In this document: positions 41,361 to 50,908 of the stretch, in pieces
Numbering within the stretch: the stretch's first letter is position 1
Layout: each line of letters opens with the position of its first letter
Origin: Proteiniphilum propionicum
GTDB lineage: Bacteria > Bacteroidota > Bacteroidia > Bacteroidales > Dysgonomonadaceae
Assembly (NCBI RefSeq): GCF_022267555.1
Contig: NZ_CP073586.1
Span: 2,595,501 to 2,659,500, forward strand
Reading direction: 5' to 3'
DNA length: 64,000 nucleotides
Notes under the pieces: model-generated
Database searches by the model: none
What the model was told of the DNA's origin: nothing
The model's input: the letters and a program-made list of their open reading frames with translations, nothing else
Position numbers and translations under genes: made by a program

Positions 41361-42098
41361 ATGAGCAAAATCGACAAGACCCACTCTTTAAGCGTTTCAC
41401 GCCAGTGTGATTTGTTGGATGTGCCCCGTAGCAGCTTCTACTATTCGCCCCGTGAAGATGGTCTCTATAATGAGGAACTGATGAAGCAGATAGACAAACA
41501 GTACATGATTACCCCGTTCTACGGTGTACCCCGGATGACACATCACCTTCGTGGCATTGGCTACGAGGTCAATCCCAAGCGTGTGCGCCGTTTATATCGG
41601 AAAATGGATTTATATGCGACCGGCCCCCGTCCGAACACGAGCAAGCCCCATAAGGGAGCAAGCCATGTGATTTATCCCTACCTGCTGCGTGGGTTAAAGG
41701 TAACGCGCCCCAATCAGGTCTGGGCGATGGATATCACCTATATCCCGTTAGCTGGCAGCCATCTGTACCTGGTTGGCATCATTGACGTTTACAGCCGCTA
41801 TATCGTTGGCTGGTCACTGTCCAACACGATGACCGCCCATTGGTGCCGCGAGTGCCTTGAAGAGGCTATAAAGCACCATGGTGCTCCGGAGATAATCAAT
41901 ACGGATCAGGGGAGTCAGTTCTCCAGCCCGGAGTTTTCAGCTTATTTTTCTTCATACGAGGGTTTAAAGTTCAGCATGGACGGGAAGGGACGGGCTATTG
42001 ACAATATCTTCATTGAAAGATTTTGGCGGAACATCAAATACGAGAAGCTTTATCTCGAACCATCAGACAATGGTTTGGAGTTATATCACAAAATAAAG
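41361..42098 (+). pseudogene. IS3 OrfB transposase, 5' part, cut by an IS66
   Basis: The frame starts MSKIDKTHSLSVSRQCDLLD and contains most of the DDE integrase core: the first Asp in VWAMDITYIPL, the second in IINTDQGSQFSSP and the Glu region near IERFWRNIKYEK. It stops where the IS66 begins. The last codons are at 44676-44762. The open frame continues a few codons into the IS66 to a stop at 42123-42125. Confidence 0.8.
42091..42098 (+). repeat. Target-site duplication of the IS66 (left copy)
   Basis: AAATAAAG at 42091-42098 is repeated at 44668-44675, directly outside the IS66 ends. Eight base pairs is the normal IS66 target duplication. Confidence 0.9.
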
Positions 42099-42179
42099 GT
42101 AAGCACCCTAGCAACTACCCCTTGATTTTCTCCTAATTGCTTTTGGCAATTAGGCCCTCAGATAATTATTAGAGTTTCT

Positions 42180-43780
42180 TTAGACTATTATTAGAGTTTT
42201 ATTAGACTCCTGTTGTTTCCAATTGTTTGGCAAGAGTGCTCTTAGGTTATCTTCATTTCCCGGATTCTGGTAGTATGGCATTTTAGCTATTACATCATTT
42301 AGCCATTCTCTTGGATTTATACCGGACTCTTTGCACGAGGCAAGCAATGAGCAGATTACTGCTGTATTTTGAGCTGCTTCGTGGTTACCACAGAACATGA
42401 AGTTTTTTCTTGACAAAGCAATCGGTCTGAGGGCATTTTCTGCCAGATTATTATCTATTTTTAATCTGCCGTCTTTTAAATAATTCTTCATTCGTGGCCA
42501 TAAAGAGTAGGAGTAACTTATAGCCTCGCCCATGCGGTTTTTGGGTAGTACTGTAGGATATGTTTTCTCCATCCACTTTTCAAAAGATAACATTATGGGA
42601 CGTGCAAGCTCATTCCTTTTTTTGTAGCGTTGCTCATACGACAGATTCTGTTCATCTGCCATTCTTTCTATTTGGTAAAGATGCTGTATCTGCTTTAATG
42701 CATACTCTGCAAGGGATTTGTTCTCGTCCAAAGCTATTTCATAGCGACGTCGTATATGGGCCATGCAGGCAACAAGACAAATCTGGTCGTTTTCTTTAAA
42801 AAAAATTGTATGCTCCATAACCATCACTCTGAAGGTAACCATCAAATGATTTTAATAAAGAGTAGGCTGTATCTCCCGATCTTGAACCATCATCATAATG
42901 GAAAAAGACCAGTTTCTTCATGACAGATCTTATCATCCACAGATATTCTTTCTTTGCATAGTGGCTCTCTTTGTTTATAACAGGTAAGGTGGTTTCATCA
43001 ACCTGTATGTAGTCCGTGTTTAAAACCTCCTCCTTCAGGATCTTGTATAATGGAGTTAGCAGCTCACATGTGGGTTTAAACCATCCACTCAAGGTATTTG
43101 ATGGTATCTTTACTCCCAAGTGATGAAACTGTTTTACCTGACGGTAAAAAGGCAGGTGATATTCATACTTTCCAAGCATAATTTCCGAAAGGAGGCTGGC
43201 TCCGGGAAGTCCTTTGTAGATGGGCAACAAAGGAAGCGGTGCTATAAGCACTGCAGGTGCTTCTTTGGTTGCAGGTGTGAGATTGTCTTTTAATCCGTAT
43301 TTAGGACGTACGATCTCTTTTACATATAATTTACCCGGTTCAAACTCAAGTGTACGGGTACGTTCTTTCTCCTATGCGCTTGTATTTATCTTTATCAACA
43401 TCTTCCGGCTCAATAATTACTTCTATAACGGGAAGTCCTTCAAGCAGCTTTCTGTTGGAACGAGTCTTCTTTCTGGAGGATATATTTTCTTCAATCTGCT
43501 TTTCTGCTTCGATGCGCTCTGCCTCTATTTCCTCAAGATGTTTCTTTTCATCTTCTAATGTTTCAAATAAGTTGAGCTGATTGGGGTCAAGCCTGGATAG
43601 CTTCTCACTTTTACGTCCATAAAACTGACGGGTAAACCAGGCTATTTGTGATAGGAGCTTATCAATCTTTTGCTGCAGACCGGTCATCTGCTCTGCCTGT
43701 TTAGCATTAGCCTCAGTAAGTAGACGGATTTGTTCCGCTTGCGATTTTATTAAGAGTTCTAATGCTTGCGACTGGTCCAT
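42180..43780 (-). pseudogene. tnpC: IS66 TnpC transposase, broken by two frameshifts
   Basis: Three frames cover the gene. Residues from 43780 to about 43370 hold the coiled-coil start (LIKSQAEQIRLLTEANAKQA) and the QFYGRKSEKL motif. Residues from about 43330 to 42805 cover the zinc/central part (VKEIVRPKYGLKDNLTPATK, VDETTLPVINKESHYAKKEY, FDGYLQSDGYGAYN). Residues from 42810 to 42180 cover the rest (CMAHIRRRYEIALDENK, YLKDGRLKIDNNLAENALRP). The shifts lie near 43365 and in a run of eight T at about 42800 (minus strand), where one T too many breaks the frame. An internal promoterless protein is unlikely. Confidence 0.85.
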
Positions 43781-43872
43781 TGTATGGGTTTGTATTTAGC
43801 TATAAAAATACTAAAAAACCGTGAGCCAGACAAGCTTTCAGAGCAATATTTTACACTTTTATTTGAGTTTTT

Positions 43873-44215
43873 TTATTGGTGGTTTCTAAACGCTTTTAGT
43901 CGCTTCAACCTAGTGTTTGGGTCATCCTGTATACCTTCAACCATCATTACTAAACTGGACCAGTTCATAGGGTATGACCGGCTGTCTTTATCATAAGCAG
44001 GCAAACGAAAGGTACCCTCTTCGAGCCTTTTCATATACAAAACTAAACCTCCGTCTTCTGCATGAAGTATTTTCATTGTGGTACGAGTTCTGTTTATGAA
44101 AATGAAACAATCACCCATTCTAACATCATATCCCATATGGTTCTTGCACAACTCCACAGAGTGAGTTCATCCCTTTACGCATATCTGTCTTTCCCGGACA
44201 GAGAAAATAGCGCAT
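43873..44215 (-). pseudogene. tnpB: IS66 TnpB, frameshifted
   Basis: From ATG 44213-44215 the frame reads MRYFLCPGKTDMRKGMNSLC then VVQEPYGI and a stop. Shifting by one base at about 44140 continues NHMGYDVRMGDCFIFINRTR through the rest of TnpB (FINRTRTTMKILHAEDGGLV). A single-base insertion is the likely cause. TnpB (IS66 Orf2) is required for transposition in the family. Confidence 0.8.
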
Positions 44216-44219
44216 TGTA

Positions 44220-44594
44220 TCATTTAGGCAAAACATGTGCAGAACATATTTGAGCAAGTAATTTAATAGCAGCCTCAGTTTGAGTGCTGCCTATAAAACT
44301 TACCTGGATACCACCGGGCAACTTTATTTTTATTTCTCCTTTAATATTAACTGATGGAACAGTTTTAAGTGCAGGCTTATTTTCAGATAGATTAAAACTG
44401 ATGGGAGCCAGTTTATCCACTGCAGTTTCATGTGCATGATTGTTATATGGACGAGTCAGCCCAAACTTACTTTTCCAGTAATAAAAACTGGAAGCCGTGT
44501 AAGATTGATTTTCACAAAAATCTTTGACACTTAAACCGCTTTCTTGCTGGCGTTTTAATATAACCATAAATTCTTCTTTGCTTATTGGCGTCAT
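44220..44594 (-). CDS. tnpA: IS66 TnpA
   Basis: This 124-residue protein has the TnpA pattern: a helix-turn-helix start (FMVILKRQQESGLSVKDFCE, ASSFYYWKSKFG) and a C-terminal beta part (IKIKLPGGIQVSF). It is intact and ends 5 bp before the TnpB start. The accessory role of TnpA in IS66 transposition is known for the family. Confidence 0.85.
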   Translation of the reverse strand: MTPISKEEFMVILKRQQESGLSVKDFCENQSYTASSFYYWKSKFGLTRPYNNHAHETAVDKLAPISFNLSENKPALKTVPSVNIKGEIKIKLPGGIQVSFIGSTQTEAAIKLLAQICSAHVLPK

Positions 44595-44667
44595 ATTTAA
44601 TTATGTTTGCCGGCAAAGATCAAAACTTAAAATGTAAACTAAAACGGGGACTTTATCGGGTGCTTAC

Positions 44668-44762
44668 AAATAAAGGATTATATGAAGTATTATAACCAGG
44701 AAAGGCCCCATCAGGGATTGGAATATAAAAGGCCGATGGATGTGTACCGGGAGGCCGCTTAG
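44668..44762 (+). pseudogene. 3' end of the IS3 OrfB behind the IS66
   Basis: After the target duplication the frame resumes as KDYMKYYNQERPHQGLEYKR, then PMDVYREAA and TAG (44760-44762). YNxxRPHxGL is the conserved C-terminal signature of IS3-family integrases. Together with 41361-42098 it makes a complete gene. Confidence 0.85.
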
Positions 44763-44802
44763 TTTCCTGGGATCGCCCTGCAGGGCGATCCCAGGAAACT
44801 AA
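44759..44802. terminator. 44-bp perfect loopless palindrome
   Basis: TTAGTTTCCTGGGATCGCCC at 44759-44778 is the start of a perfect palindrome whose second half (from 44781) reads GGGCGATCCCAGGAAACTAA. It overlaps the stop codon of the IS3 integrase. It could fold into a very strong hairpin and act as a terminator or a protection against read-through transcription into the IS. No other long palindrome of this kind was noted in the window. Confidence 0.85.
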
Positions 44803-44956
44803 CTTATCTGTGAATAGAAACTGTCTAAGGAAGGGGAGAAGTTTATTCAAACAAAAACCTAGCTCTATATATTCTGATAAATCTCTTTACCAATTAACTT
44901 ATTTCCTTACACTATATTCTACATTTTCCACAAGTTATTATTGTTCATATTGTGCC

Positions 44957-45526
44957 TTACATGTTCTGCTCTTCATCATGTATGCGCTTTAACTCATTGT
45001 ACAAATCATTCAATATAGGATATAATGTTGTCGTTATATGCTTATCAAAACCATCATCAAGTTTATATTTCAATAAGATGGACTGAAAGTTTTTATCAAT
45101 TTCAGTTATTTTTTTATTATTTCTATTACTTTTTATATTTCCGCTATCTTGTATTTGCTCGTATTGATTTTGAAAAATGTGGCAAACGTTGTGACGTTTG
45201 TATTCAATATATTCCCATTCATTCTCTGGGAGCAACTCTTTGATTTTATATAAACTATTTTGAAGTGTATTGAACCATTCTTTAAGGTGTTTATTTTCTC
45301 CATTTTTCAAAAGGCGAGTAACATTCTCGACGTATGGGACACCCTCTTTCATTAGTTGATTAAGTGACACATAATACATCTGTTGATATACAGAATCTAA
45401 TTCATTGTGTAATGATTCATTTATGTATAAGAACATTCTCAACCACTGAAAAAACTGCTCTTGTTGTGTTATAATTTTAAGTGTAGCATTCAACCTGAAA
45501 CTTTCCCGACTATTTATATCACCCAT
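44957..45526 (-). CDS. Hypothetical protein, helical (189 aa)
   Basis: I do not recognise this protein. It looks fully helical and cytoplasmic (SLHNELDSVYQQMYYVSLNQ, VENVTRLLKNGENKHLKEW, LYPILNDLYNELKRIHDEE), with many charged residues. It lay between the capsule glycosyltransferase end (45762) and the defence-like genes before the IS insertions, so it could belong to either. The stretch 45527-45761 has no gene. Confidence 0.55.
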   Translation of the reverse strand: MGDINSRESFRLNATLKIITQQEQFFQWLRMFLYINESLHNELDSVYQQMYYVSLNQLMKEGVPYVENVTRLLKNGENKHLKEWFNTLQNSLYKIKELLPENEWEYIEYKRHNVCHIFQNQYEQIQDSGNIKSNRNNKKITEIDKNFQSILLKYKLDDGFDKHITTTLYPILNDLYNELKRIHDEEQNM

Positions 45527-45761
45527 TATATTTGAAAAGAGATTATATCAATTTTTAAGTTTAGTAAATGTTTTGGGATCTAAGTGAATTGAAAAGGATC
45601 TTGATAGTGGCTATGATTGAATGTGTTTTAAAAGAATGTTTTCTAATTTTATCAAATCAATCTCTTTTTCTTCTTCACTTTCAATAAGAAATGAAAACTT
45701 TGTAAAACTACAAATCAAAATTTTACAAAGCAATTAATAATAAATAAAATCAACTGAATAT

Positions 45762-45791
45762 TTAGGCTCTAATGTTATTAAACACATCGGT
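45762..45791 (-). pseudogene. Original 3' end of the WbuB-like glycosyltransferase gene
   Basis: The minus strand across the left flank reads TDVFNNIRA and TAA at 45762-45764, continuing the frame of the glycosyltransferase (VEKYTDV) interrupted by the IS21 insertion. The TSD is TCGGT. It shows that the gene lost its own last ten or so codons. Confidence 0.7.
45787..45791 (+). repeat. Target-site duplication of the outer IS21 (left copy)
   Basis: TCGGT at 45787-45791 is repeated at 50952-50956. A 5-bp duplication is within the range for IS21 elements. Confidence 0.7.
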
Positions 45792-45921
45792 TGTAATCAG
45801 TAACTTCGCATGTACAATTTTCGGCAAGATTGAATGTACAGAAATTGGCAATATGCAATGTACATAAAAAGGGTTAAAGAAGAGTCTTCATATATTTGTA
45901 ATTCACGAAAATACAAACACT

Positions 45922-47504
45922 ATGAAGACTCAGATACATGACCTTAGAAAGGTACGTATGTGGTACGAAGTTAAAGAACTTTCCAGTAATCCGGGCAATT
46001 CGGATAGTAAAATTGCAAAAAAGTTGGGTATTGACCGCAGAACTGTTTCCAGGTACAAGAAGATGAGTGAAGAAGAGTTTCATGAGTTTTCAATGAAACA
46101 ACGTGTATACGAACTTGTTCTGTCGCCATATTACCCGGACGTTCTTTCCTTATTGAGTATAGACAATGGTTTGCCGGCGGCAGTGATAGAAGACCGGCTG
46201 AAGGAGAAATACCCCGACTTGCCGAAGGTGAACAGCAAGACTGTATACAACTTTGTCCAGCACGTGCGGCGTCAGGAGAAGATCCCTGTACCGGAGAAGA
46301 TCCGCCAGACGGAAGCCCTGGAAGAGTTTGCATATGGCAGCCAGGCGCAGGTTGACTTCGGTACAGCACAGATGCGACGTTTGGACGGCAGTAGGCGCAG
46401 GGTTTATTTTTTTGCCCTTGTCCTGTCACGCAGTCGCTACAAATATGTGTTTTTTCCAAACAACTCCCTTCACCGGGAAAACAGCCGTCCAGGCTCACGA
46501 GCAGGCCTTCAGGTATATAGAGGGTATCCCCGGGAAGCTTCTCTATGATCAGGACTCAGTGTTTCTGAAAAGTGAGAACCTTGGCGATTATCTCCTGGCT
46601 GATGATTTTCGTCGCTACAGGGATGAACGTGGTATCAGCGTTGAGTTCTGCCGCAAGGCCGATCCCCAGAGCAAAGGCCGGGTTGAGAACGTGGTAGGAT
46701 ACGTAAAAAACAACTTTCTTCGCGCGCGTACCTTTCACGATATAGATCGCCTCAACGAGGAAGTCCTGAGCTGGTTGGAGCGCAAGGCGAACGGCACCAA
46801 ACATGCCACGACGAAGCGCCTGCCCCACGATGTGTGGTTGATTGAAAAGGAGCATCTCTCCTTTTTTTCGCCCCTCACCGGCAATCCCCCGGGATGAGAT
46901 TCCCACCTACACGGTGAGAAAAGATAACACAATCAGTTACAAGGGGAACTTCTACAGGGTCCCATATGGCACCTATAACGGGAAGGGACCGGAGGTATTA
47001 CTCAAGGTCAAGGATGGCACCCTTTCGCTTTCCAACCGGCAAGGCATCCTTCTGGCCGAGCACCCCGTCAGTCTTGAAAAAGGCAAGGTAATCGGTAGCA
47101 CAACTTATCGACGGGATCGGAACTCCAGGCTCGAGGTCTTCAAGCAGGAAGTCCTATCGATCTGGAAGGGCAACAACACTTTGTACCTGTTCATAGAGGA
47201 GATACACAAGTATAAGCCCCGTTATCTGAGAGACAATCTGAAAATGATAAGGGAGGTGATGGGCGAATATGGTGAAGAGATCGTTGGCAGTGCACTTGAT
47301 TACTGCCTCGACAATGGGCTCTACAACGCCCTTTACCTGAAAGAAGCCGCATCACATTACCGGGAGTTAAAACGCCGGGAGAAGAAGCCCTTGCCTGTTG
47401 TAAGCGTGTTGCATGACGGTGTTCAAACAAGTCAGTATGACACGGATGCATACATCCCCGAGAGAAGCAAGATAAACCGGTACGATCAAATCATGGAGCT
47501 ATGA
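45922..47504 (+). pseudogene. istA: IstA transposase of the outer IS21, two frameshifts
   Basis: Three overlapping frames make up the gene: 45922-46548 (HTH start KIAKKLGIDRRTVSRYKKMS, then AQVDFG, first catalytic Asp), 46253-46897 (YIEGIPGKLLYDQDSVFLKS with the second Asp, CRKADPQSKGRVENVVGYVK with the Glu) and 46842-47504 (C-terminal domain, KGNFYRVPYGTY). The shifts fall near 46450-46500 and 46870-46890. Unless they are assembly errors the transposase is dead. The gene ends in ATGA-like overlap with the istB start. Confidence 0.8.
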
Positions 47505-47612
47505 AGCAGATGTGTATTTCGGTCTGATAGTGCCACTCTTTTCGGTCAAACCGTGCCACTATAATTCATAGTTTTTTACCTATTTGAAAGATCATTGGCA
47601 AAGTTAATAATT

Positions 47613-48257
47613 TTATTCAGTTGTACTTATTTTTCCTTTTCTAAGTGACTCACCTTTAAGTATTATTCTGTGTGATGAGTTTACTATCCTGTCCAGGACA
47701 GCATCTGCTATTGTTTGCTCCCCAATCAGATCATACCAGGCTGATACCGGTATCTGTGAGGATAATATAGTTGATGCCTGATTATGCCTCTCGTCAATAA
47801 TATCCAGTAATATCTCCCTGGATTGATTGTCAAAGGCATGCAGCCCAAAGTCGTCTAAGATAAGTATATCTGTTTTTATTAGTTTTGACAGCTCCTTCAG
47901 GTAAGTGCCGTCTATTTTACTGAGTTTGAGTCTGCCGATAAGTTTGGCGGTGTTTGCATATAACACTTTGTATTCCATTAAACAGGCCTGATATCCCAAA
48001 GCTTGAGCAAGATAGCTTTTGCCCGTACCGGATGCTCCAGTTATTATGATGTTTTCTTTTCGTTTAATAAAGTCCAGAGTGGCCAGGCGGGTAAACATAT
48101 TTTTATCCAGATTACGTTGCTGATTATACTCAACATCTGCTACACTGGCCTGTTCTCTAAAGCCGGCCTGTCTGATAAGACGCTCAATTTTATTATTTAA
48201 TCGTTCTTTCCCATTGATGATCTGTAAGCAAAGCCAGGTATTCATCAGCTGTAACAT
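47613..48257 (-). CDS. istB: IstB-like ATPase of the nested IS21
   Basis: This 214-residue AAA+ helper has Walker A GASGTGKSYLAQ, Walker B ILILDDFGLH and the sensor region ILSSQIPVSAWYDLIG. IstB stimulates IstA during transposition. The start used here follows MNTWLCLQIINGKER; an earlier start could exist in frame upstream (towards 48350), where additional IstB residues are encoded. The frame is otherwise intact. Confidence 0.85.
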   Translation of the reverse strand: MLQLMNTWLCLQIINGKERLNNKIERLIRQAGFREQASVADVEYNQQRNLDKNMFTRLATLDFIKRKENIIITGASGTGKSYLAQALGYQACLMEYKVLYANTAKLIGRLKLSKIDGTYLKELSKLIKTDILILDDFGLHAFDNQSREILLDIIDERHNQASTILSSQIPVSAWYDLIGEQTIADAVLDRIVNSSHRIILKGESLRKGKISTTE

Positions 48258-48383
48258 TCTCTATCCTGTTGTCTTTGATATGCTGATAATGTAATGAAGC
48301 CATCGCTCCGAGCCTCATTTGTTTTAATCTTTCGACTGTTTGATTGTTGTTCATTATTATAGGTTTATAATTAACTGATTTGC

Positions 48384-49937
48384 TTAACTGTAGGATGATG
48401 CTCCCCTTATATTATGATGCAGCGGTATGTGCGACTGTGCACTATCGGATTCATCATAAAAGATTAATGCTTTATCCATGTTATTCTTCAGGATGTTTTT
48501 GATTCGGGTATATGATGGTATCCCGGCATTTAAAGCCATTTTACAGGCTCTGTTTAATCTTCCTGAGCCGTAAGCTTTATGGAGTTGTAAAAGACCGGTT
48601 ACACGCTTGTATCCAATCTCAGGATAATCTACAGATGCAAGTATATGTTCTACACAGCTGACAACATGCTCACCATGTGCTGCAGCTTTATTCTTAAAGT
48701 AATCCGGATTCCAACCCAGGTATGATTGATGCGTACTGCTCAGGTGATCCGAGTTGGTGTTATAGCTGCCTGTAGTGTGATTCCTCTGATGTATGGCTAT
48801 GCGCTGATGATTGTAGTAAACCTCTATATGTTTCTGTGTATAATGTATTTGTGTTTGTTTGCCTATATAGCGGTATGGTACACTATAATAACTCTTATCG
48901 GGTGAAAAATATACATATCCCATTTTCTGAACCTTTGCCCTGCGATACTCTTTTATCTCGTACTGATCGGCGGGTAATGGCTTCAGATAGCCTCGCTCTA
49001 TTGTCTGAAACAGTTCCAGTCTGCTGGCCTCTTTACGCTTAAAGAGCAGTTTGTTGTATTCTGTAAGCAATCGCCTGATCTCCCTGTTGAGCTCTTCTAT
49101 CGAGAAGAATGTCATCTCTCGAAGAGGGTAATAGATTCTTTGATAAGTAAGGTGTACAGCATTTTCTACTAATGCTTTATCCTGTGGAGCATACACTCTT
49201 GTGGGGTTAATAACACAACCGTAATAACTGGCAAAGTCTTTGAAGCAGCGGTTAATAACTGCTTCATGTTTGCTGGCTCTTGTAACGGCAGACTTTAGAT
49301 TGTCAGATACGATTGCCTTTGGAACACCACCATAAAAGTGTAATGCGTTTTTACAGCAACTTATAAAATCATTACGGTTCTGTGTGGCACAGGCTTCAAC
49401 ATAAGTATATTGACTACAGGGTAAAATTGATACGAAGACTTCAACCGGTTTGATCTCACCCGTATCTTTATCTGCTATCTCAAGCTTTTTACCGGCAAAG
49501 TCAACGAACATCTCATGGCCTGCAATATGCTCAAGCTTCATTGAACCTTTTACTTTACTGTATTTACGGTGGAAGTGCTCCAGGAACTGAGTGTAGCTGT
49601 AGGGGTTGCTTACATTATTTACATACTCATTATAATGGTACTGAAAAGTAAAACCGGGATGACTCCGGGCTGCTTTGATACGCTCAATATAGCGCATTAA
49701 ATCATCATGCCGGGAAGTGTCGATAGTAGTTTTACTGGTGAAGAGTTCGTTTAAACGAGTCTCTTCAAAGTTTAAAAGCTCGCCAATGCTGTAACCACTT
49801 GAGTTAAACTGTTGTACATAGCTGTTAACGGTATTACGAGATATACCAAGTGTAGCACCAATCTTGCGGTTACTAAAACCGTCGTTGATTAAGACTAAAA
49901 TTTGTTTTATATCCATAGGATCAAGTTTATTTGCCAT
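48384..49937 (-). CDS. istA: IstA transposase of the nested IS21
   Basis: Start at ATG 49935-49937 (MANKLDPMDIKQILVL), since an upstream ATG at 49961 would add eight residues inside the terminal repeat. The protein contains an HTH (SNRKIGATLGISRNTVNSYV), the DDE integrase core (EMFVDFAGK, AIVSDNLKSAV, ALVENAVHLTYQRIYYPLRE) and a C-terminal domain (YFSPDKSYYSVPYRYIGKQ). All catalytic residues appear present and the gene is intact, so this IS may be active. Confidence 0.9.
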   Translation of the reverse strand: MANKLDPMDIKQILVLINDGFSNRKIGATLGISRNTVNSYVQQFNSSGYSIGELLNFEETRLNELFTSKTTIDTSRHDDLMRYIERIKAARSHPGFTFQYHYNEYVNNVSNPYSYTQFLEHFHRKYSKVKGSMKLEHIAGHEMFVDFAGKKLEIADKDTGEIKPVEVFVSILPCSQYTYVEACATQNRNDFISCCKNALHFYGGVPKAIVSDNLKSAVTRASKHEAVINRCFKDFASYYGCVINPTRVYAPQDKALVENAVHLTYQRIYYPLREMTFFSIEELNREIRRLLTEYNKLLFKRKEASRLELFQTIERGYLKPLPADQYEIKEYRRAKVQKMGYVYFSPDKSYYSVPYRYIGKQTQIHYTQKHIEVYYNHQRIAIHQRNHTTGSYNTNSDHLSSTHQSYLGWNPDYFKNKAAAHGEHVVSCVEHILASVDYPEIGYKRVTGLLQLHKAYGSGRLNRACKMALNAGIPSYTRIKNILKNNMDKALIFYDESDSAQSHIPLHHNIRGASSYS

Positions 49938-50092
49938 ACCGCATCCCTTTTTTAGGGACAAGATAACTTGATCTTTTCAAAGTGGCACAAATCGAACCGA
50001 AAAAAGTGGCACGGTTTGAACCGAAAAAGGTGGCACACATAGACCGAAATCACTGGCACAAATCAAACCGTTTTATCCAGCAGATAGAAAAC

Positions 50093-50827
50093 ATGAAGCA
50101 ATATGCCGGCATACTTCGTTTGGGATACCTGAGCAAAAACTTGCAGCCGATGCTTCACCAGGCGAGTATAGATACACCGGGATACGCGGACTTCCTGGAG
50201 AACATGCTTATAAAAGAGCTAGAGCAGCGACAGCTGAATGATTACCGGCGCAGGACTAAACTGGCCCGTCTGCCACGTGCACACGAGCTTGACGAGTACG
50301 ATTACAAGGCCTCGAGCAGCATCGGCATAAGGCAGATGACACAGCTCAGGGAGCTGCTCTGGGTCGATCAGCTATACAACCTGGTGCTGATGGGTCCAAG
50401 CGGTACGGGCAAAACATACCTGGCCGGGGGACTGGTCAATGATGCCATCAAGAAAGGTTATAGGGCCTATTTTACCACCATGGCTGACCTGATAGGCGTG
50501 CTCAACAGGAAAGAAATCATCTCATCGGCAATGAGCACCTACAAGCGATACACCAAGGCACACCTGATTGCCATAGATGACATCATGATGTTCCCGGTGC
50601 AAAAGAGTGAAGCGGTGGCTCTGTTCAATCTGATCAATCACCTGCATGAGCAGTGCTCGATCATCATCACCACTAACAAGTCACCCAGCCAGTGGGCGGA
50701 GACACTGGATGATGAAGTGTTAGCCACAGCCATCCTGGATCGACTGCTATATCGTTGCGAGGTGATCAGGTTCGAGGGAAACGGTTACCGTATGGACAAC
50801 CGGAAAACTTTCCTTGAGAAAGAATAA
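50093..50827 (+). CDS. istB: IstB ATPase of the outer IS21, start altered
   Basis: The native istB start (ATGAAGCAGATAGAAAACATG) was split by the nested IS21; the next in-frame ATG is at 50093-50095 (MKQYAGILRLGYLSKNLQ). The protein has Walker A GPSGTGKTYLAGG, Walker B LIAIDDIMMF and the sensor ITTNKSPSQWAE. An open frame runs further upstream into the nested element (to 49982), but that part encodes only repeat-derived sequence. Function: AAA+ helper of IstA. Confidence 0.85.
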   Translation: MKQYAGILRLGYLSKNLQPMLHQASIDTPGYADFLENMLIKELEQRQLNDYRRRTKLARLPRAHELDEYDYKASSSIGIRQMTQLRELLWVDQLYNLVLMGPSGTGKTYLAGGLVNDAIKKGYRAYFTTMADLIGVLNRKEIISSAMSTYKRYTKAHLIAIDDIMMFPVQKSEAVALFNLINHLHEQCSIIITTNKSPSQWAETLDDEVLATAILDRLLYRCEVIRFEGNGYRMDNRKTFLEKE

Positions 50828-50908
50828 AAAAACAGTTGAATACAATAAAAAAGAGATAGTTAATGTAATGTTAAACCTGTACATTGGATATTGCCAAAAG
50901 TTGTACAC

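Larger units (their letters stand above)
42099..44667 (-). mobile_element. IS66-family element inside the IS3
   Basis: The 2569-bp element has terminal inverted repeats starting GTAAGCACCC at 42099 and, inverted, at 44667, and is flanked by 8-bp duplications AAATAAAG. It encodes TnpA (intact), TnpB (frameshifted) and TnpC (two frameshifts), all on the minus strand, so it is probably immobile unless the frameshifts are sequencing errors. The host IS3 gene is split by it. Confidence 0.92.
41015..44838 (+). mobile_element. IS3-family element, interrupted by an IS66
   Basis: Imperfect ends ACCCCCGAATCTTAGACA (about 41016-41033) and, inverted, TCCCCTTCCTTAGACA (about 44822-44837) bound two IS3 genes (orfA 41071-41346, orfB from 41361). 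orfB is cut at 42098 and resumes at 44668, where the remaining codons (DYMKYYNQERPHQGLE and end) complete the integrase. Boundaries are estimates; no clear target duplication was found. The element separates the defence-like operon from the rest of the capsule locus. Confidence 0.7.
47511..50079 (-). mobile_element. Second IS21-family element, nested in the first
   Basis: The element has repeated motifs ATTTCGGTCT...GTGCCAC near both ends (47511-47575 and 49980-50060, inverted) and is flanked by GCAGA at 47506-47510 and 50080-50084, the likely target duplication. Its istA and istB are both intact and on the minus strand. It landed at the very start of istB of the outer element, after the second codon or so. 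End positions are estimates within a few bp. Confidence 0.75.

Noticed and set aside
42099-44667. IS66 frameshifts as programmed frameshifts
   Set aside because: Two shifts in tnpC and one in tnpB at simple runs are better explained by decay or sequencing errors; IS66 tnpC is normally one frame.
45971-46498. 175-residue minus-strand frame within istA
   Set aside because: Antisense to the IS21 transposase, rich in Ser, Pro and Cys, without domain similarity.
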